Assembly: GCA_900155495.1 (NCBI GenBank) | Contig: FTLJ01000569.1 | Span: forward strand, 1-35,894 | Direction: 5' to 3' | From: Porogramme epimiltina | Taxonomy: Eukaryota; Basidiomycota; Agaricomycetes; Polyporales; Polyporaceae | DNA: 35,894 nt | In this document: positions 21,563 through 32,607 of the stretch, piece by piece | Numbering within the stretch: the first letter of the stretch is position 1 | How the letters are laid out: the number at the start of each line of letters is the position of its first letter | Made by a program: the position numbers and the translations under genes | The notes under the pieces: model-generated | What the model saw: the letters and a program-made list of their open reading frames with translations, nothing else | What the model was told of the DNA's origin: nothing | Databases searched by the model: none

Positions 21563-23410
21563 ATGGGACCATTCTTCAGCCTCATAGGTTCTGAAGCTCA
21601 CTATATCCCCAAGCTTCACTACGGTTCCACGCAAGCAACCATCTCGACTAGGACAAAGAGCGACACTCAAGCTACTGAGAAAGTCCCCTTGTCTGTGTTT
21701 CTGCAACTACGGTGTCCGTCGCTCTACCAGCCGTTCCGGCCCGCTTGGTGGCTGAACAGGTATGTTCCTCGCATCCGGCCTCGGGCCTGAATGTCTTCAC
21801 TGTCGCTAACGCCGCGGCTTTAGCGGGCACCTTCAGACCGGCTACTGCGTTCTCGGAGACTTTTCCCAAATCGACCAGGTCGAGTATGACAGGTAAGCCG
21901 CCACCGCCCCGCTCGTCCCGAGAATGCACAACGGACCCCAAACGCCCCTTCGTCGGCCCTGCGCAGGAAGCTCCTCCGGACGCTAGATGGCGGGACCATG
22001 TGAGTTCTGCGCACCGTCGGAGCTTCCGTTCTCTGCTCAAGGTCAAATTCCAGCGGTCTAGACTTCACTCCACCTGCGGCCGAGCGTACCCTTGCGGACG
22101 ACACGCCGATCGTTGTCGTTTTGCATGGTCTCACGGGAGGTGCGGACGGGCTGGCGTCGGAATCCGGTGCGCTGAAGTGCTCATCTCGAGACGGCAGGTT
22201 CACACGAGTCCTACGTCCGATCCATCTTGGCCCCCGCCTGCACGCCTGTCGAGCAAGGTGGTCTGGGGTACCGGGGAATTGTAGTGAACTTTCGCGGATG
22301 TGAGTGGCCTAGCTTCGGCTTCATTCCGTATCCACCCCTTGCCTCCGTGGGGCAGAACATGTATATTAATTACCTCTGTCTCTGAAACCCAGGCGCGGGG
22401 GTACCCGTGACTAGTCCACAGCTGTACTCGGCCCTTCATACCGACGATATCCGGGTCGCAGTCATGTACATCAACAAGCTCTACCCCAGAGCCCCTCTCA
22501 TTGGAGTAGGCTTCTCTCTGGGGGCGAACGTGCTTACCAGGTACATTGCACAGGAAGGTTCCAGCTGCAGGCTGGTTGCCGGCTGCGCGCTAGGCAGTGT
22601 AAGTCCAGTAATTTGGAACCTTAGTCTGACCATCCGATCCTGAGCCTCGTGTCTTGCACCGCGCGTTGCACCCAGCCGTGGGACCTCGTTGCATCCAGTG
22701 ACCGGTGCGTTCTTATCCCTTGATGCAGCTAGGCTTTCTCCCGAAGCGTAGACTCATAAGGTTTGCCGTTTAGCTTGGAGGCCCACCTGTTCCAGCGGCA
22801 GGTGTATTCCCGTGGGATGGCCCAGAATCTCCAAAAGCTCGCGGCGCGCCACAGGGTCGTAGCGGAACAGTTTCCGGACTCCTTGTTCGCGCAGGCGGTC
22901 ACGCCGGAGCTGCTTGAGCGGGACATCAAGCTCATCGACTTCGACGAGGCGGTCACGCGCGTGGTGGGTGGCTCATCGCCGCCCTTCCCGTTCCCGACCG
23001 CACGGGACTACTACGCCGCAGCCTCAAGCCACAACGTGCTGGGCGATATCCGGGTGCCGTTCCTTGCGGTAAGCTCGGCGGACGACCCAATCGCCAGTAA
23101 TGTCCCCATTGGGATGTCGGACAATGGATGGGTCGTCATCGCCGTCACGAATGGCGGGGGCCACCTGGGCTGGTTCGAGGCCGGAAAGAAGGTTGGGCAA
23201 GTAGAGCGGTGGATCCGGAAGCCCGTATTGGAGTGGATACGAGCGATCGGAGAGGACGTGCTCGTGGAAGAGCAACGTGGTAAGCCGCTACACGAGGTCG
23301 ACGGCTTTCTGAGAGAGGTTGGCCGTGATGACATCGGCTGCAAGGAGGTCGAAGGTGGTGGTCATGTTATCGGCGTGGAGGGTGAGGGGGGTCTTTTAGC
23401 CGGACTTTAG
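21563..23410 (+). CDS. Alpha/beta hydrolase of the YheT/EMB8/ABHD1-3 family
   Basis: Exons 21563-21759, 21824-21892, 21967-21999, 22054-22139, 22198-22299, 22393-22598, 22676-22704 and 22774-23410 give 452 aa. Landmarks: CPSLYQPFRPAWWLNSGHLQT near the start, VVVLHGLTGGSHESYVR (oxyanion region), YRGIVVNFRGCAG, nucleophile elbow GVGFSLGANVL with Ser204, SSADDP with the candidate acid (Asp344/345) and GGHLGW with the candidate His371. These are the catalytic triad and framework of the YheT branch, which includes the yeast Eht1/Eeb1 ethanol O-acyltransferase/esterases that make medium-chain ethyl esters. The exact substrate is unknown. Two internal exons are short (33 and 29 nt). The start has MGPFFSLIG. 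Confidence 0.92.
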
Positions 23411-23509
23411 AGTGTGGACTCTTCGTAGAGTACGATATCTTTCTAGACTACAATATGAGACTTGCATGATAACAATGCTACAGGTCGCTCCGTGGCGCAT
23501 ACTTCATAA

Positions 23510-24578
23510 TCACTCGCTGTCGCTGAACGTAACGCGGTCCTCATCCTCATCCTCCTCCTCCACGGCGGTACGGTCGTACTGGCTGACATCGACCGAGACG
23601 GCGTCTTCGTCGTTGAGGTTCTCGTCCAAAGAGGCAAGGTTCCGATCGCGTTCGAAGAGTTGGCGCCCTTGAGGTGTAGATAAGACATCAATTAACTATG
23701 CGAGAGACGATCGGGGCGCGATGAAGTACTGACCGCTTGCGCGCGTGTGTAGCTTTTTGAATTCTTCCCTTTCCTTGGGCGGGAGACCCTTGAGCCTTTC
23801 CTCCTCTTCTCGCGCGCGTTTGACCGCCATCTCCTTGTCGAACTTGATCTTCCATGCATTGAATGATTCGACGGTGACGGGCGTGCCTCGAGTCTTCGCC
23901 TCCTCCGCCTGAATAGAGTTCATTAGTGCGGCAGGGCGGTCGGAGAACGGCCAGCGTCACCTCGAGGGCGCGCCGCTCCTTCTCTGCCTCCTCTTTCCGT
24001 ATCCGCTCTTCTTTCTCGCGCATGAGGACGGAAAGCCGCTCTCGTAGGTGTGTCACAAGGGTGAACGTCATGGCCATCCCCAGATTCTCTTCACCCTACG
24101 CAATCCGGAAATGAGATCGCCTCCACGAGCAAATGAACACGCGGCGTGCCCGTACCACTTTTTCCAGTTCGCCGACAAGTTGGGTGATGTCATCGTCATC
24201 CAGTTCACCCTTCTCCACGGATAGTGACACGTTTGGGAGCGTATCGGGATACTCTTCGGTGTATTCGACGTGAAAAGAGAGGACGACTACGCAATCAATC
24301 GTGAGCTCCGGGCACGAGGAGGGGACCGAAGAATTTGCCTCACGCTCATCTGCGCCGTCTATGGGGTCGTCCGGCTCCACGTCAATGCTGATTTCCCTTT
24401 CCGATAATTCTTTGCATGAGTCTCAGCTCGCGAAGGGGGGAGGAGTGGGACGAACGCGACGCACTTGTAAGCTCGGTCGGGTAGATCGATTCGAGCACCT
24501 GCGTGGGGTGAGACGACGCCCTCTCGCGAGATCGCACGGACGTACCTCGAATTCCTCCGCGAGCACTTCGGACGTCAT
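23510..24578 (-). CDS. RWD-domain protein, Gir2/RWDD1 type
   Basis: Exons 24578-24546, 24498-24465, 24409-24156, 24095-23961, 23908-23734 and 23667-23510 give 262 aa. The first 130 or so residues form an RWD domain: EVLAEEFEVLESIYPTEL, VVLSFHVEYTEEYPDTLP, LSVEKGELDDDDITQLVGEL and GMAMTFTLVTHLRE. A long charged helix follows (LMREKEERIRKEEAEKERR), then TPVTVESFNAWKIKFDKEM and an acidic tail (EEEDEDEDRVTFSDSE). This order matches RWDD1/Gir2, which binds the GTPase Rbg2/DRG and Gcn1 on ribosomes and dampens Gcn2 activation. The second acceptor is AAG. The gene is divergent from the bS21m gene (247 bp between starts). Confidence 0.92.
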
Positions 24579-24825
24579 TATGCACAGTAGAGAACAGTCC
24601 TTGACACTCTGGACGCGGTCGCGGTCGCGGTGTGTTCGGTTGAGGGGCGACGCTTGAGGGGGCTCTTTCTTAGAGACATCACTGACCGAGACCAATCTCA
24701 CGAGGCTGGGCGGCCCGGGAAGCGCCCTATAGGCGCCAGCGTTCACACGTCAAACGCCGTTGAGGAAGGCGTCGACACTCTCGGCCACAGCATCAACGCA
24801 TCCTTCCTCGTCGACCTCCATCGGT
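24579..24825. promoter_or_regulatory. Bidirectional promoter between the RWD gene and bS21m
   Basis: 247 bp between divergent ATGs; both products act in translation (cytosolic Gir2 type and a mitochondrial ribosomal protein). No discrete TATA element was identified. Confidence 0.45.
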
Positions 24826-25477
24826 ATGCTTGTCAATGTGACATGTGCCCTGCGGCAATATAGCAGAAGCGCTACAGCAGCCTTCTACTCCGCCACTCCT
24901 TCTCGCGCACTCGCCACCTCCTCTATCCTCCGCCAGGAAGCTTCTCGCCCCATTCCCTTCCGACACAGCGCCCGGTCGTTTGACCGTCCGAAGGATGGCA
25001 CAGGAAAAGCAGGTGAACAATGGGGTGCAGTTTTCAGCCTCGCTCATACGTCCAAGAAGACTCGAATGCAGACACCGGAGGATACCTGGGAGACCTTCGA
25101 GAACTCAGTCCAACTGCTCCCAAAGCCGCACAATGCATACTCAGGTACGTTATAGCTCAGACAAGTGTTCCGTGAGTGTCCGCTAACTCAGGTATTGCAG
25201 GACGTAGTATGCCCGTCTACCACGGAGACGTCGGTGCAGCGTTGGCAAAACTTCACACTGTGCTCCAGAAGAATGCCGTTCGGGCTACCAACGTTCGGGA
25301 CGAGAGGCACGAGAAGAAGGGTGAGAAAAGGAACCGCCTCAGAAGCATACGCTGGAGAAAGAGGTTCGCTCACGAGGTACGTCCAAGCGGTTGATCACCG
25401 GACGGGTTACGCTGATACTGGTGTAGGTGAGGAAGAGGGTGCAGCTTGTCAACGAGATCCGTGCTCGTGGCGCATGA
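24826..25477 (+). CDS. MRP21: Mitochondrial small-subunit ribosomal protein bS21m (Mrp21-like)
   Basis: Exons 24826-25144, 25201-25376 and 25427-25477 give 181 aa. The conserved bS21 part is at the C-terminus: GRSMPVYHGDVGAALAKL, LQKNAVRATNVRDERHEKKG and RRLRS-like RNRLRSIRWRKRF, ending VRKRVQLVNEIRARGA. The N-terminal 100 or so residues are rich in Ser, Ala, Thr and Arg with few acids (YSRSATAAFYSATPSRALA), as in a mitochondrial targeting sequence plus a fungal extension. The first in-frame ATG (MLVNVTCALRQYSRS) was chosen. Fungal mitochondrial S21 proteins are long compared with the roughly 70-aa bacterial form. Confidence 0.88.
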
Positions 25478-26513
25478 TGTCGACTTCCCTCCGTTTTTAT
25501 TCCTCCCTTCACAGATGGCGGGCTCAGGGGTCATGCAATGTAGTATGCTATGTACGTCGACCACGACGATAATTGCACTTTACCCTCTCTCGCCCGATAG
25601 CGCTCCTCAACGTGTTCGCACAAGGCTGAGGTCGAAGAATTGTCAAGATGGTCAGGGCGCAATTGAGCTTGGGGTTTCAGATGCATGACTTCTGCCACAA
25701 GGTGTTTGAGGCGGTCTAGGTCTTGCTACTATGCGTGCTGGTTTGGAACGGGCTCTCGGGCCTCGGAAGGATCATCCCGTCTGCGCATAGACGCTGCGGA
25801 CGGTCGGAGGTATTTTTTCATTTCGAGCTTGTCCCGCTGTGAAGGCTAATGCGTCGGGGAGCAGACCCAAACCGTCCAAGGCATGACGGTCGAACGGCGT
25901 GTCGGGGTCCAGATCTCGCCACTGGGCATAACATGTGTTGGCCACGTTCGCAGCCTCGTGCAGAGCACGCGCAGACGATACTCGAGATTTTATCAATTCT
26001 GCCCTGGTCGGTTTGCCGCATCGGTGTGAAGATAATGCCTGCGAGGGGGCAACGAGAGCGGGATTGCTGTTGCATTCAAGGACCCTGTTGATTCGGAAGA
26101 GACCTCAACGGCTTCTCATGGGATCCCCCTTCCGCCCTCCGGGATCGGGGCAGCTTCCCCCGGCGTACCGACGTTCATCACCTCGCACTATTCGGCCAGT
26201 TTGATCGACCTCAACAGGCGCCGTCCCGCGCCAGGTATGCGAGCGCGCATATGGCGAGAACGGGGGGCCCCAAGCCTCACCCCGCAGGTTCTCCCGGAGT
26301 GCATGAGAGTGCGGACAAATGCAACCGAATTAGGGCCTCAGTACGCCTCGCCTCCTGTCAAGTGATGGCCCCCCCCCCGTACCTATACCCCGCACTTTTC
26401 GCCCAGTCCCGGCACCAGCTCACACTCGCTCTGCGACCCCGTCCTCCTACCGCATAATCTTCTCTCTTCTACTACTACTACCTCCCCTACTATTATCAGC
26501 CTCCCTATTCACA
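25478..26513. other. About 1 kb without a supported gene
   Basis: Holds the bS21m 3' flank and the promoter of the Cys-rich gene. On the minus strand a frame stays open from 26104 to the stop at 25772 but has no ATG in its early part (see findings). Just upstream of 26514 the + strand has a CT-rich segment with an ACT triplet run (about 26468-26482), a typical fungal leader composition. A C-run lies near 26370-26378. Confidence 0.45.
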
Positions 26514-26897
26514 ATGTGCCACAACGTACGTACGCCCCCGCTCTACCGGGGTCCACGGCGCCGTTGACGTAGCACCCGGTACACCCAGGTCATCGACGGT
26601 CGCCTTCACCTCACCTGCCAGCACTTTATCCCCATGGCTACTCGCCAGCAAGACTGTCTGCGTTCAAACTGTCGTTTCAGCAGGAACCACGAACATCCAG
26701 TCGGTGAGTGTTGTGCGAGCTTGTGCCATTGCGTCATTGAACGGCACCGTGCTGACACCTACGGCGTAGGCTGTAAATCGCCCGCATGCAAGCGTCTGAT
26801 GGACCAGCCGCAGCGGAACCCTATCAGGATTAGCGAAAGCCTGTGCCAGGACTGCATCATGCGTGGTGGGACGCGAGGGGTCCTGGGGTGCTCCTGA
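26514..26897 (+). CDS. Small cysteine-rich protein, 84 aa, unknown function
   Basis: Exons 26514-26525 (only 12 nt: MCHN), 26589-26703 and 26770-26897 give 84 aa; the introns are GT-AG and phases agree. There is no signal peptide. Cys/His are numerous and spaced in pairs: Cys2-His3, Cys14-x-His16, Cys27-x4-Cys32, His38-x-His40, Cys44-x4-Cys49, Cys68-x2-Cys71, and Cys83. The block CKSPACKRLMDQPQRNPIRI links the last pairs. This suggests a small cytosolic or nuclear zinc-binding fold and not a secreted effector. I recall similar short MC...C-x-H proteins in mushroom genomes, but no function is known to me. Confidence 0.7.
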
Positions 26898-28515
26898 CCT
26901 GTGACACCGTTTGCCATGCCCTCTTGCCCACCTGCTTCTTTCTCGCCACTCCTCCCACATTACCTCCCTCATAAACCCCATCACCCCCACCCCCACTATG
27001 CTTTCGGCATCTCGACTACGGGATGCAGCTGGCGTCGATGTCGAAGTACCGTATCGTTGGCGCTGGCGCTCGATAATCGTGCGCTCTCCTACCTACCACC
27101 GGGACATTGTTGTACTATGTATTCATGCCGCACGCCCCTGCCTAATATGTATCTATATCTACCAAACACCTTACGCCACAGCACCCGCACGCCTGCTGTT
27201 TCCCTCGTCCCCTGGCCCCGCTCGGCTGCGGCTTCCCGCTGAATGGGCGCTCTATGCACTGCTCTATGTGACCAAAGAGACGTGAGCTCCCTTGGTCGGA
27301 GGCCCCGGGAGAGCCTCGATATCCAGTTAAGGTGGATTTCCATTTCGAGCACCGTCTACTGACACTATAGACCACGTCGAACCAAGAGAAGCATAACAGA
27401 CGGACCGAACTGACTCCGCCCGCACGCGGACGTCTGCACGTCTCCTGCATCCCGCGAAGCTTTACAGGATGTATCGATGCCTGACTGGCCCACCGCCGGT
27501 CTTCGGGTGTGGCTGGAGCGTCCTGGAAGACTGCGCTCCTGCGAGCGTGCAGGTGACGCCTCACCCGCCCGCGGTATGTCAGCCGCAGAGAACTAGACCC
27601 TGCCCCTCCGCGAGGATCTCGCCGGTCCTCCGAGATGGCCATATGCTCTATACAAATTGGAGGGCGTGCAGACCGCACTGCGCTGGGTGGCCACCGACCG
27701 TGCGCGCCGTATACGACATAGCGCGCGCCTAGCCGTGCAGGCGGTGAACACCAGGCAAAGCCGCCCCGCCGCTGCGCTTCGGTGGTGAAGGGTTGCCCAC
27801 GGCACGACCCCGCGGCTCACGTTCGTCGTGATCGAGACGGGGGGCGTGTGCGTCGGAGGCTTCCTCCGCTCCGAGGCGCGGAACAGCGTGTGTCGCGCTC
27901 CAAGGGTGCAGTGTGCCACAGAACGCGTGCAGAGGCACTCCGGCTGGAAGGTTTCGTGCGATGAGACTCCGCGGGGCGACGTTGTGAGCGGAAGCGTCGG
28001 TTCCATTCAGCCGAGGCCGCGGTGTCGCCCCGCCGGGACCTGAGGCTTGAGGCTGTCCCAGAGCCGGGAGTGCAGACGGCCGCATGGCAAGGCAAGCGAG
28101 ACAGAACCTTGTTTATCTTCGCGGCGGGGTGTCGTACGTACGGTGCCCCCGGGCGCATACCATGCCGTCTGTGTGATAGAGCATATATTTTTGCGACGGA
28201 GATGAGAGGGTCTTCAGGAATCGACCCATACCAGGACCTGGCCGGCCGACGAAGGCCCCAGGGTAGCATCTTGCACGCATGGTGCTCGTCTGTTGGTGGA
28301 TGATGTATTTGCGAAACACGACCAATGTTTCGGATGAATTGTATGTTACATGACGCACCAGCCACGGTGCCGAAGTGAATACGAACGATATAAGACCATT
28401 CACGTTGATGCCGTGATGCGGGATCCTTAGAACGCGTCAAATATGGTTGAGGTGCAAACTTAGGACTCAGGGCTCGGAGTCAGCGTACACGACGAGAGGT
28501 TTGAGCTGGTAGTCT

Positions 28516-28556
28516 GTGACGAAGAGTGATCAGTGACGAGTCACGGGCCGGTGACG
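28516..28556 (+). promoter_or_regulatory. Three GTGACG motifs in about 40 bp
   Basis: GTGACG occurs at 28516-28521, 28533-28538 and 28551-28556. The middle copy is part of GTGACGAGTCAC (28533-28544), with inverted GTGAC arms. TGACG is the core half-site of CRE/ATF-type bZIP factors, so this may be an upstream activating region for the gene at 28847. Binding is inferred only. Confidence 0.35.
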
Positions 28557-28757
28557 GGTCGCGTTGAGGATAGCTCCGGGCGTCTACGCCTTGTTGTTCT
28601 CTTCAGGTATCAACGTCGCTGTCTTTCAACTTGGACTGCGTTGTCTTCCGGTGTCTTCTGGCCCTTCGGCGTTGTTGTTGCCTTGTCCTTCGCTTGTAAG
28701 TAACTTACCGCCGCTAAGGGCCCGTGCACACAATCGATGGCCCTGTCCTGTCATGCT

Positions 28758-28771
28758 CGTCTATATAGACG
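28758..28771. promoter_or_regulatory. Palindromic TATA element
   Basis: CGTCTATATAGACG is a perfect 14-nt palindrome with TATATA at its centre, 76 bp before the ATG at 28847. It is a good core-promoter TATA candidate for that gene. Confidence 0.5.
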
Positions 28772-28846
28772 CACCCTACTCGCAATGCTCGTGGAACACT
28801 CACAACTAACCTCCTTCACCCCTCTCACCAATTTCATCTGAATCCG

Positions 28847-30720
28847 ATGGCGGAGTGGCTCTATCACGCTGCGCAAGCAACACTCTCGCTTGTTCGTACT
28901 CCTCGCGCTCACGAAAACCTTCGCCATTATGCAAAAGTTGCTACTCTCCCTGAAATGCGGCTGGCTCTAGGGGCACCTGCGATTCCCTCACCTGAGGAAC
29001 ATGCGCGAGTCGAGCGAATACACCATTTGCAACACGAGATGTACCGCACTCTCGCGAATATAGATAGCCTCACAGAATTCAACGACAATGTGAATGACTG
29101 TAAGCTTGGTTCATCATCATCACCTGTTCCCCGTCACTTACGCGTTCTTGTTTTATCTTGCAGTCTGCATCCGCAACGTACCTGCGACGAGGAGAGGGGA
29201 TGCCGACGGCGATCCAGTCACTGGCACATATATCACTATACCAGCTCCAGGCTATGCCTTGCCTGACCAACCCCCCGAGTATGCGGCCTGCCTCGATCAG
29301 TACGTTCTTCACCATCAGAAGCTTCGAAACTGTAGCTAAGTTTTCGTAGTATCATGCAATGGGTTCTTCTATACCCGTTGAGAACCGTCCGCCGGATGAT
29401 GTACCTCGCATTCCCCCAAACTGCCACCTATGTCTTTCACGACCGCCCGACCAAACCTCGCGATGAGAACTCGATTCGTTGGGTAGTGTGGGGCCCTGGT
29501 GACCTAGACATCACGCGGGCGGCGGATATGAACAGGCCGCGGGTTACGGTCTTGGTGCAGCCGCCATGGCTTCTTACTGAACGGGACTTGAGGTCATTTG
29601 CGGCATGTACATCGGTGAGTGTCCTATTCGCAATCACACCAACTACTCCACGCCGACCTGTCCTCCTTTCAAGTTTCCGGATGGTCTCGCCAACGCTGGG
29701 AAGCCCCTAAAGAACCCTTACCGTCTCTGGGCGAAGATCTACGACGTTTGCTCTCATAATCAATCACACTGGTTCGTTTTGACCACGTATTGGGGCTGGG
29801 TATTCGGCGCATTTTCCCAAGGCAAGGCGGTTAATCCTTCCTATCTCTATGTCCATTGATTAACAGCGATGACCACAGAGAGTACAATTGCATGGACCTC
29901 CGGCGTTGTGCCATGGAACTCCCAAGGGCCGACTATCGTTGAATGCTTATTCTTTTGGTTCGCCTGTGCCACAGTCCCGGCGAATCTACCAAGTGCCTGG
30001 GCTATCCCTCAGGTCAGTTCCGAATGTTCAGATGGCCTTCTTTGGCCATCTACTTTCAGAGGACTTTGCCTCGATGAAGATGGGTTCTTCAAACCCAAAA
30101 TTTTCCATACCCTCACCGCCCACATTCGACAACCGCCATCCTCTCTTGTCATTACCTGAGTTATGGGGGTCATTCTCACATGTGGCTCATTTGCGTAGGT
30201 CCCCGAACCAATACTATACATGGATGAGGACGAGGACTCAGCTTCTGATTCTGAATCAGATGGTGGAAACTCTGTCGAGACCATGTCTGACCAATGGGAA
30301 GCCGACAGTGATGGTACGTTTTTGCTTATTCGTGTTTTTTATTCGAAGGCTCATACTGACGCTGGACCGTCCGCAGCCCGCTCCCATACTCCATCAGCAG
30401 ACATGTCCGACGATGAGGACGACAACCGAACTGTCAGGCGAGGACCCCCAGAAGAGACGGATTCTCGCCCGGCCCCCCGGGGCTATTCGGCTCATGACAT
30501 CGACAACTGGAGGACCGAGCGTGAGGGCTCTCCCGCACTGTCAGAAGACTCCACTACAACGGGGACGACAGCTTCGTCCCAAGCGTCTGACGTCCGTGAA
30601 TTTCCCAAAGGTACTGATGGCAGACTCATCGGCGCGTTCCATACCGCCAGTGGGCCGCCTTTCCCGCGCCCTCCGACTCCACCTGTGCCTGTACGCTATG
30701 ACTGGATGAGGGATATATGA
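28847..30720 (+). CDS. Hypothetical protein, 468 aa, with acidic Ser/Asp-rich tail
   Basis: Exons 28847-29099, 29164-29299, 29350-29614, 29674-29821, 29867-30012, 30199-30313 and 30377-30720. Unrecognised family. The first 320 or so residues look folded: a helical start (MAEWLYHAAQATLSLVR), then IRWVVWGPGDLDITRAADM, VTVLVQPPWLLTERDL, LWAKIYDVC and HWFVLTTYWGWVFGAFSQ, dense in Trp and aromatic residues. The remainder is disordered: MDEDEDSASDSESDGG, MSDDEDDNRTVRRG, then Pro-rich with a final VRYDWMRDI. It resembles an uncharacterised protein family I recall from basidiomycetes. The fourth intron is GC-AG (29822-29866). The sixth intron (30314-30376) is 63 nt without an in-frame stop, so its retention would insert 21 residues. 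The fifth intron (186 nt) is long for this window. Confidence 0.75.
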
Positions 30721-31162
30721 TTGAGGACGAGTGGCGAGTGGGATACTCGTGCTCGCCCGTGGAGGTAGTGGTTCCGTAGTCATTTGTATCGACAATGTTG
30801 TCTTGCTCTCGAATTGTGCTAGTCTTCCGCTATGTAATACTGCTTTTAGTTGGATTCTCGTAACCACCTGTCCCTATATCAATGCTATAGAATACATTGG
30901 ACTTTGAGCATGCGGTCTCCTCAGCTGACTGTTCTCCCTTAAGCCCCTGGATTCTTGACTTCACTGGAAGAGCCACGTGCGGTCTAGATTTGGTGGCGCT
31001 TACGCGACACGCGACACTTCACTGTGACGAGGACCAACACGGGCTGTGACAGTACGCGTCTCTTCGAACCGCCATCTTCCAAGTTCGCAGTGCCCCTGAT
31101 CCCATTCTAGCCATCCCCGTGCCTAAGGACGCCTCAAGTTCGCTACTGCACTTTCAACCACC
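30721..31162. other. Spacer before the cyclin gene
   Basis: About 440 nt between two + strand genes, with an AT-richer 3' flank (30780-30900) and the cyclin promoter. No gene, repeat or RNA was seen. Confidence 0.45.
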
Positions 31163-32607
31163 ATGAGAGCTGCGAGTCTCGCTGCAACCTCCACATCACA
31201 ATGGCTTTTCCCCGTTTCAGCTCTCCACCAGACGCCGAGTCGCATGACTTCGCATATCCCGCTCGAGAAAGAGTTATATGATCGAAGTAGAGGAGTGGAG
31301 TTTCTCTACCGTCTTGGGGTGTCGCTTATTCTGTAGGGTCGCCTTCGTTCCTCGACACGAAGATATCTATCGCTAACGAATCGATGACAGGCCTTCCGCA
31401 GCCATGTATACCGCAGCTACATGGTTCCATCGCTTTTACATGCGGTACTCCATGGAGGACTATCACAGACAGGTCATGATGCCGAAATATATACAGCATC
31501 GCTTCCGCTGATGTGTATTTACTCGATCAGGACGTCGCAGCGTCATGTATCTTCCTCGCGACCAAGACTGAGGAGTGCGGTCGAAAACTCCGGGACGTCG
31601 CAAAGGTATTTTGTTCGAAAGTGTCCAAGATGGACATCGGCCAGATCCCAGATGATAGCAAGGTTAGGCCCGTCCATACTGCCGTAATGACGCTCGCTGA
31701 TGCACGCCGCAGGAAGTAGAAGAATGCCAAACAAGCATCCTCCTGACCGAGGAGGTGCTGTTGGAGGGGCTCTGCTTCGAATTTGTCGTGGATAACCCTC
31801 AAGCCTACCTGGTCGACTTGTTCGCGGCTTGCTCCACCGAACTCCAGACCCAAGAGTGCTCGTGGTCGATCGCAAATGACTCGTCAGTCCGACAGCCGCA
31901 TTCAACTTGTTCTGCTTATCGACCTTACGCTGTAACATTCATACAGCTTCCGCACGCCCCTGTGCGTCCTGTATCCGCCACAGATCATTGCGGCTGCGTG
32001 CTATGTTCTTGCCGAACACATTGTAGAGGGTCCACAATCGTCCTCGCTGGATGCGCGTTTACCGTCATCAGCGTCCCTACCTACACCGCCTTCACACAAG
32101 ACGTCCCCAAGCGGCACCCCACGATATGCTCTCGATTACTTTTCATTTGACGAAACGGAGCTTGCAAATGTCGCAGGTCTGTCTCTTTCCGGTTTTCGCC
32201 CGCCTCTTAGAGTTCCCTTCTCACGCTCCCCCCTAGATGCCTTGGGCATCCTGCTCGAATATTACGGCGCGCAGGACTTACAGGGTTCGAGTGACTGGCT
32301 CGTTTCCGTGGCGTCGGTGCGTACTTGTTCCCTCATACACGTTTGTGGCGCTCCTACGTACTCGGATAGCTGACATCAAACTCTGATAAATGCTCAGATT
32401 CCCCCGCCGCAGAAGGCGTCTCGGAGGGAGAAGCTTTACAAACCTTTCGCCCAAGTCGCCGCGTTGCCTCCACAGCGGCCGCCGGCTCCCCTCACGCCCG
32501 AGCAAGGCGCAAGCCCGCAAGGCGCATTGCCCGGAGCGAGCTTCCCGGAGAAACTCGCTTCTGGCGCGTGGAGGCCTGTACCGGACGCGACTTATCCGGG
32601 GCAGTGA
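31163..32607 (+). CDS. Transcription-type cyclin (cyclin C/K/Ctk2-like)
   Basis: Exons 31163-31332, 31391-31472, 31531-31662, 31713-31882, 31947-32176, 32237-32316 and 32398-32607 give 357 aa. The start sits in a strong context (CCACCATGA). The cyclin box is clear: QWLFPVSALHQTPS, EKELYDRSRGVEFLYRLG, TAATWFHRFYMRYSMEDYH, VAASCIFLATKTEECGRKLR, then EEVLLEGLCFEFVVDNPQAYL and the second fold with TPLCVLYPPQIIAAACYVL. The KTEE motif and W-FHRFYM are typical of cyclins C/K/T/L that pair with CDKs acting on RNA polymerase II. The C-terminus is Pro/Ala-rich (PPQRPPAPLTPEQG), as in several CTD-kinase cyclins. The exact subfamily cannot be settled by eye. It is convergent with POP4. Confidence 0.9.

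Larger units (their letters stand above)
26898..28846. other. About 1.95 kb without a supported gene
   Basis: GC-rich in the middle (27500-28150). Several overlapping frames are open on both strands. One minus-strand frame (28085-27729) starts with a true ATG and runs 118 codons, but shows no conserved pattern and is Pro/Ala/Arg-rich, as expected from GC-rich DNA. The right end holds the promoter of the 28847 gene. A non-coding transcript is possible but unproven. Confidence 0.4.
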
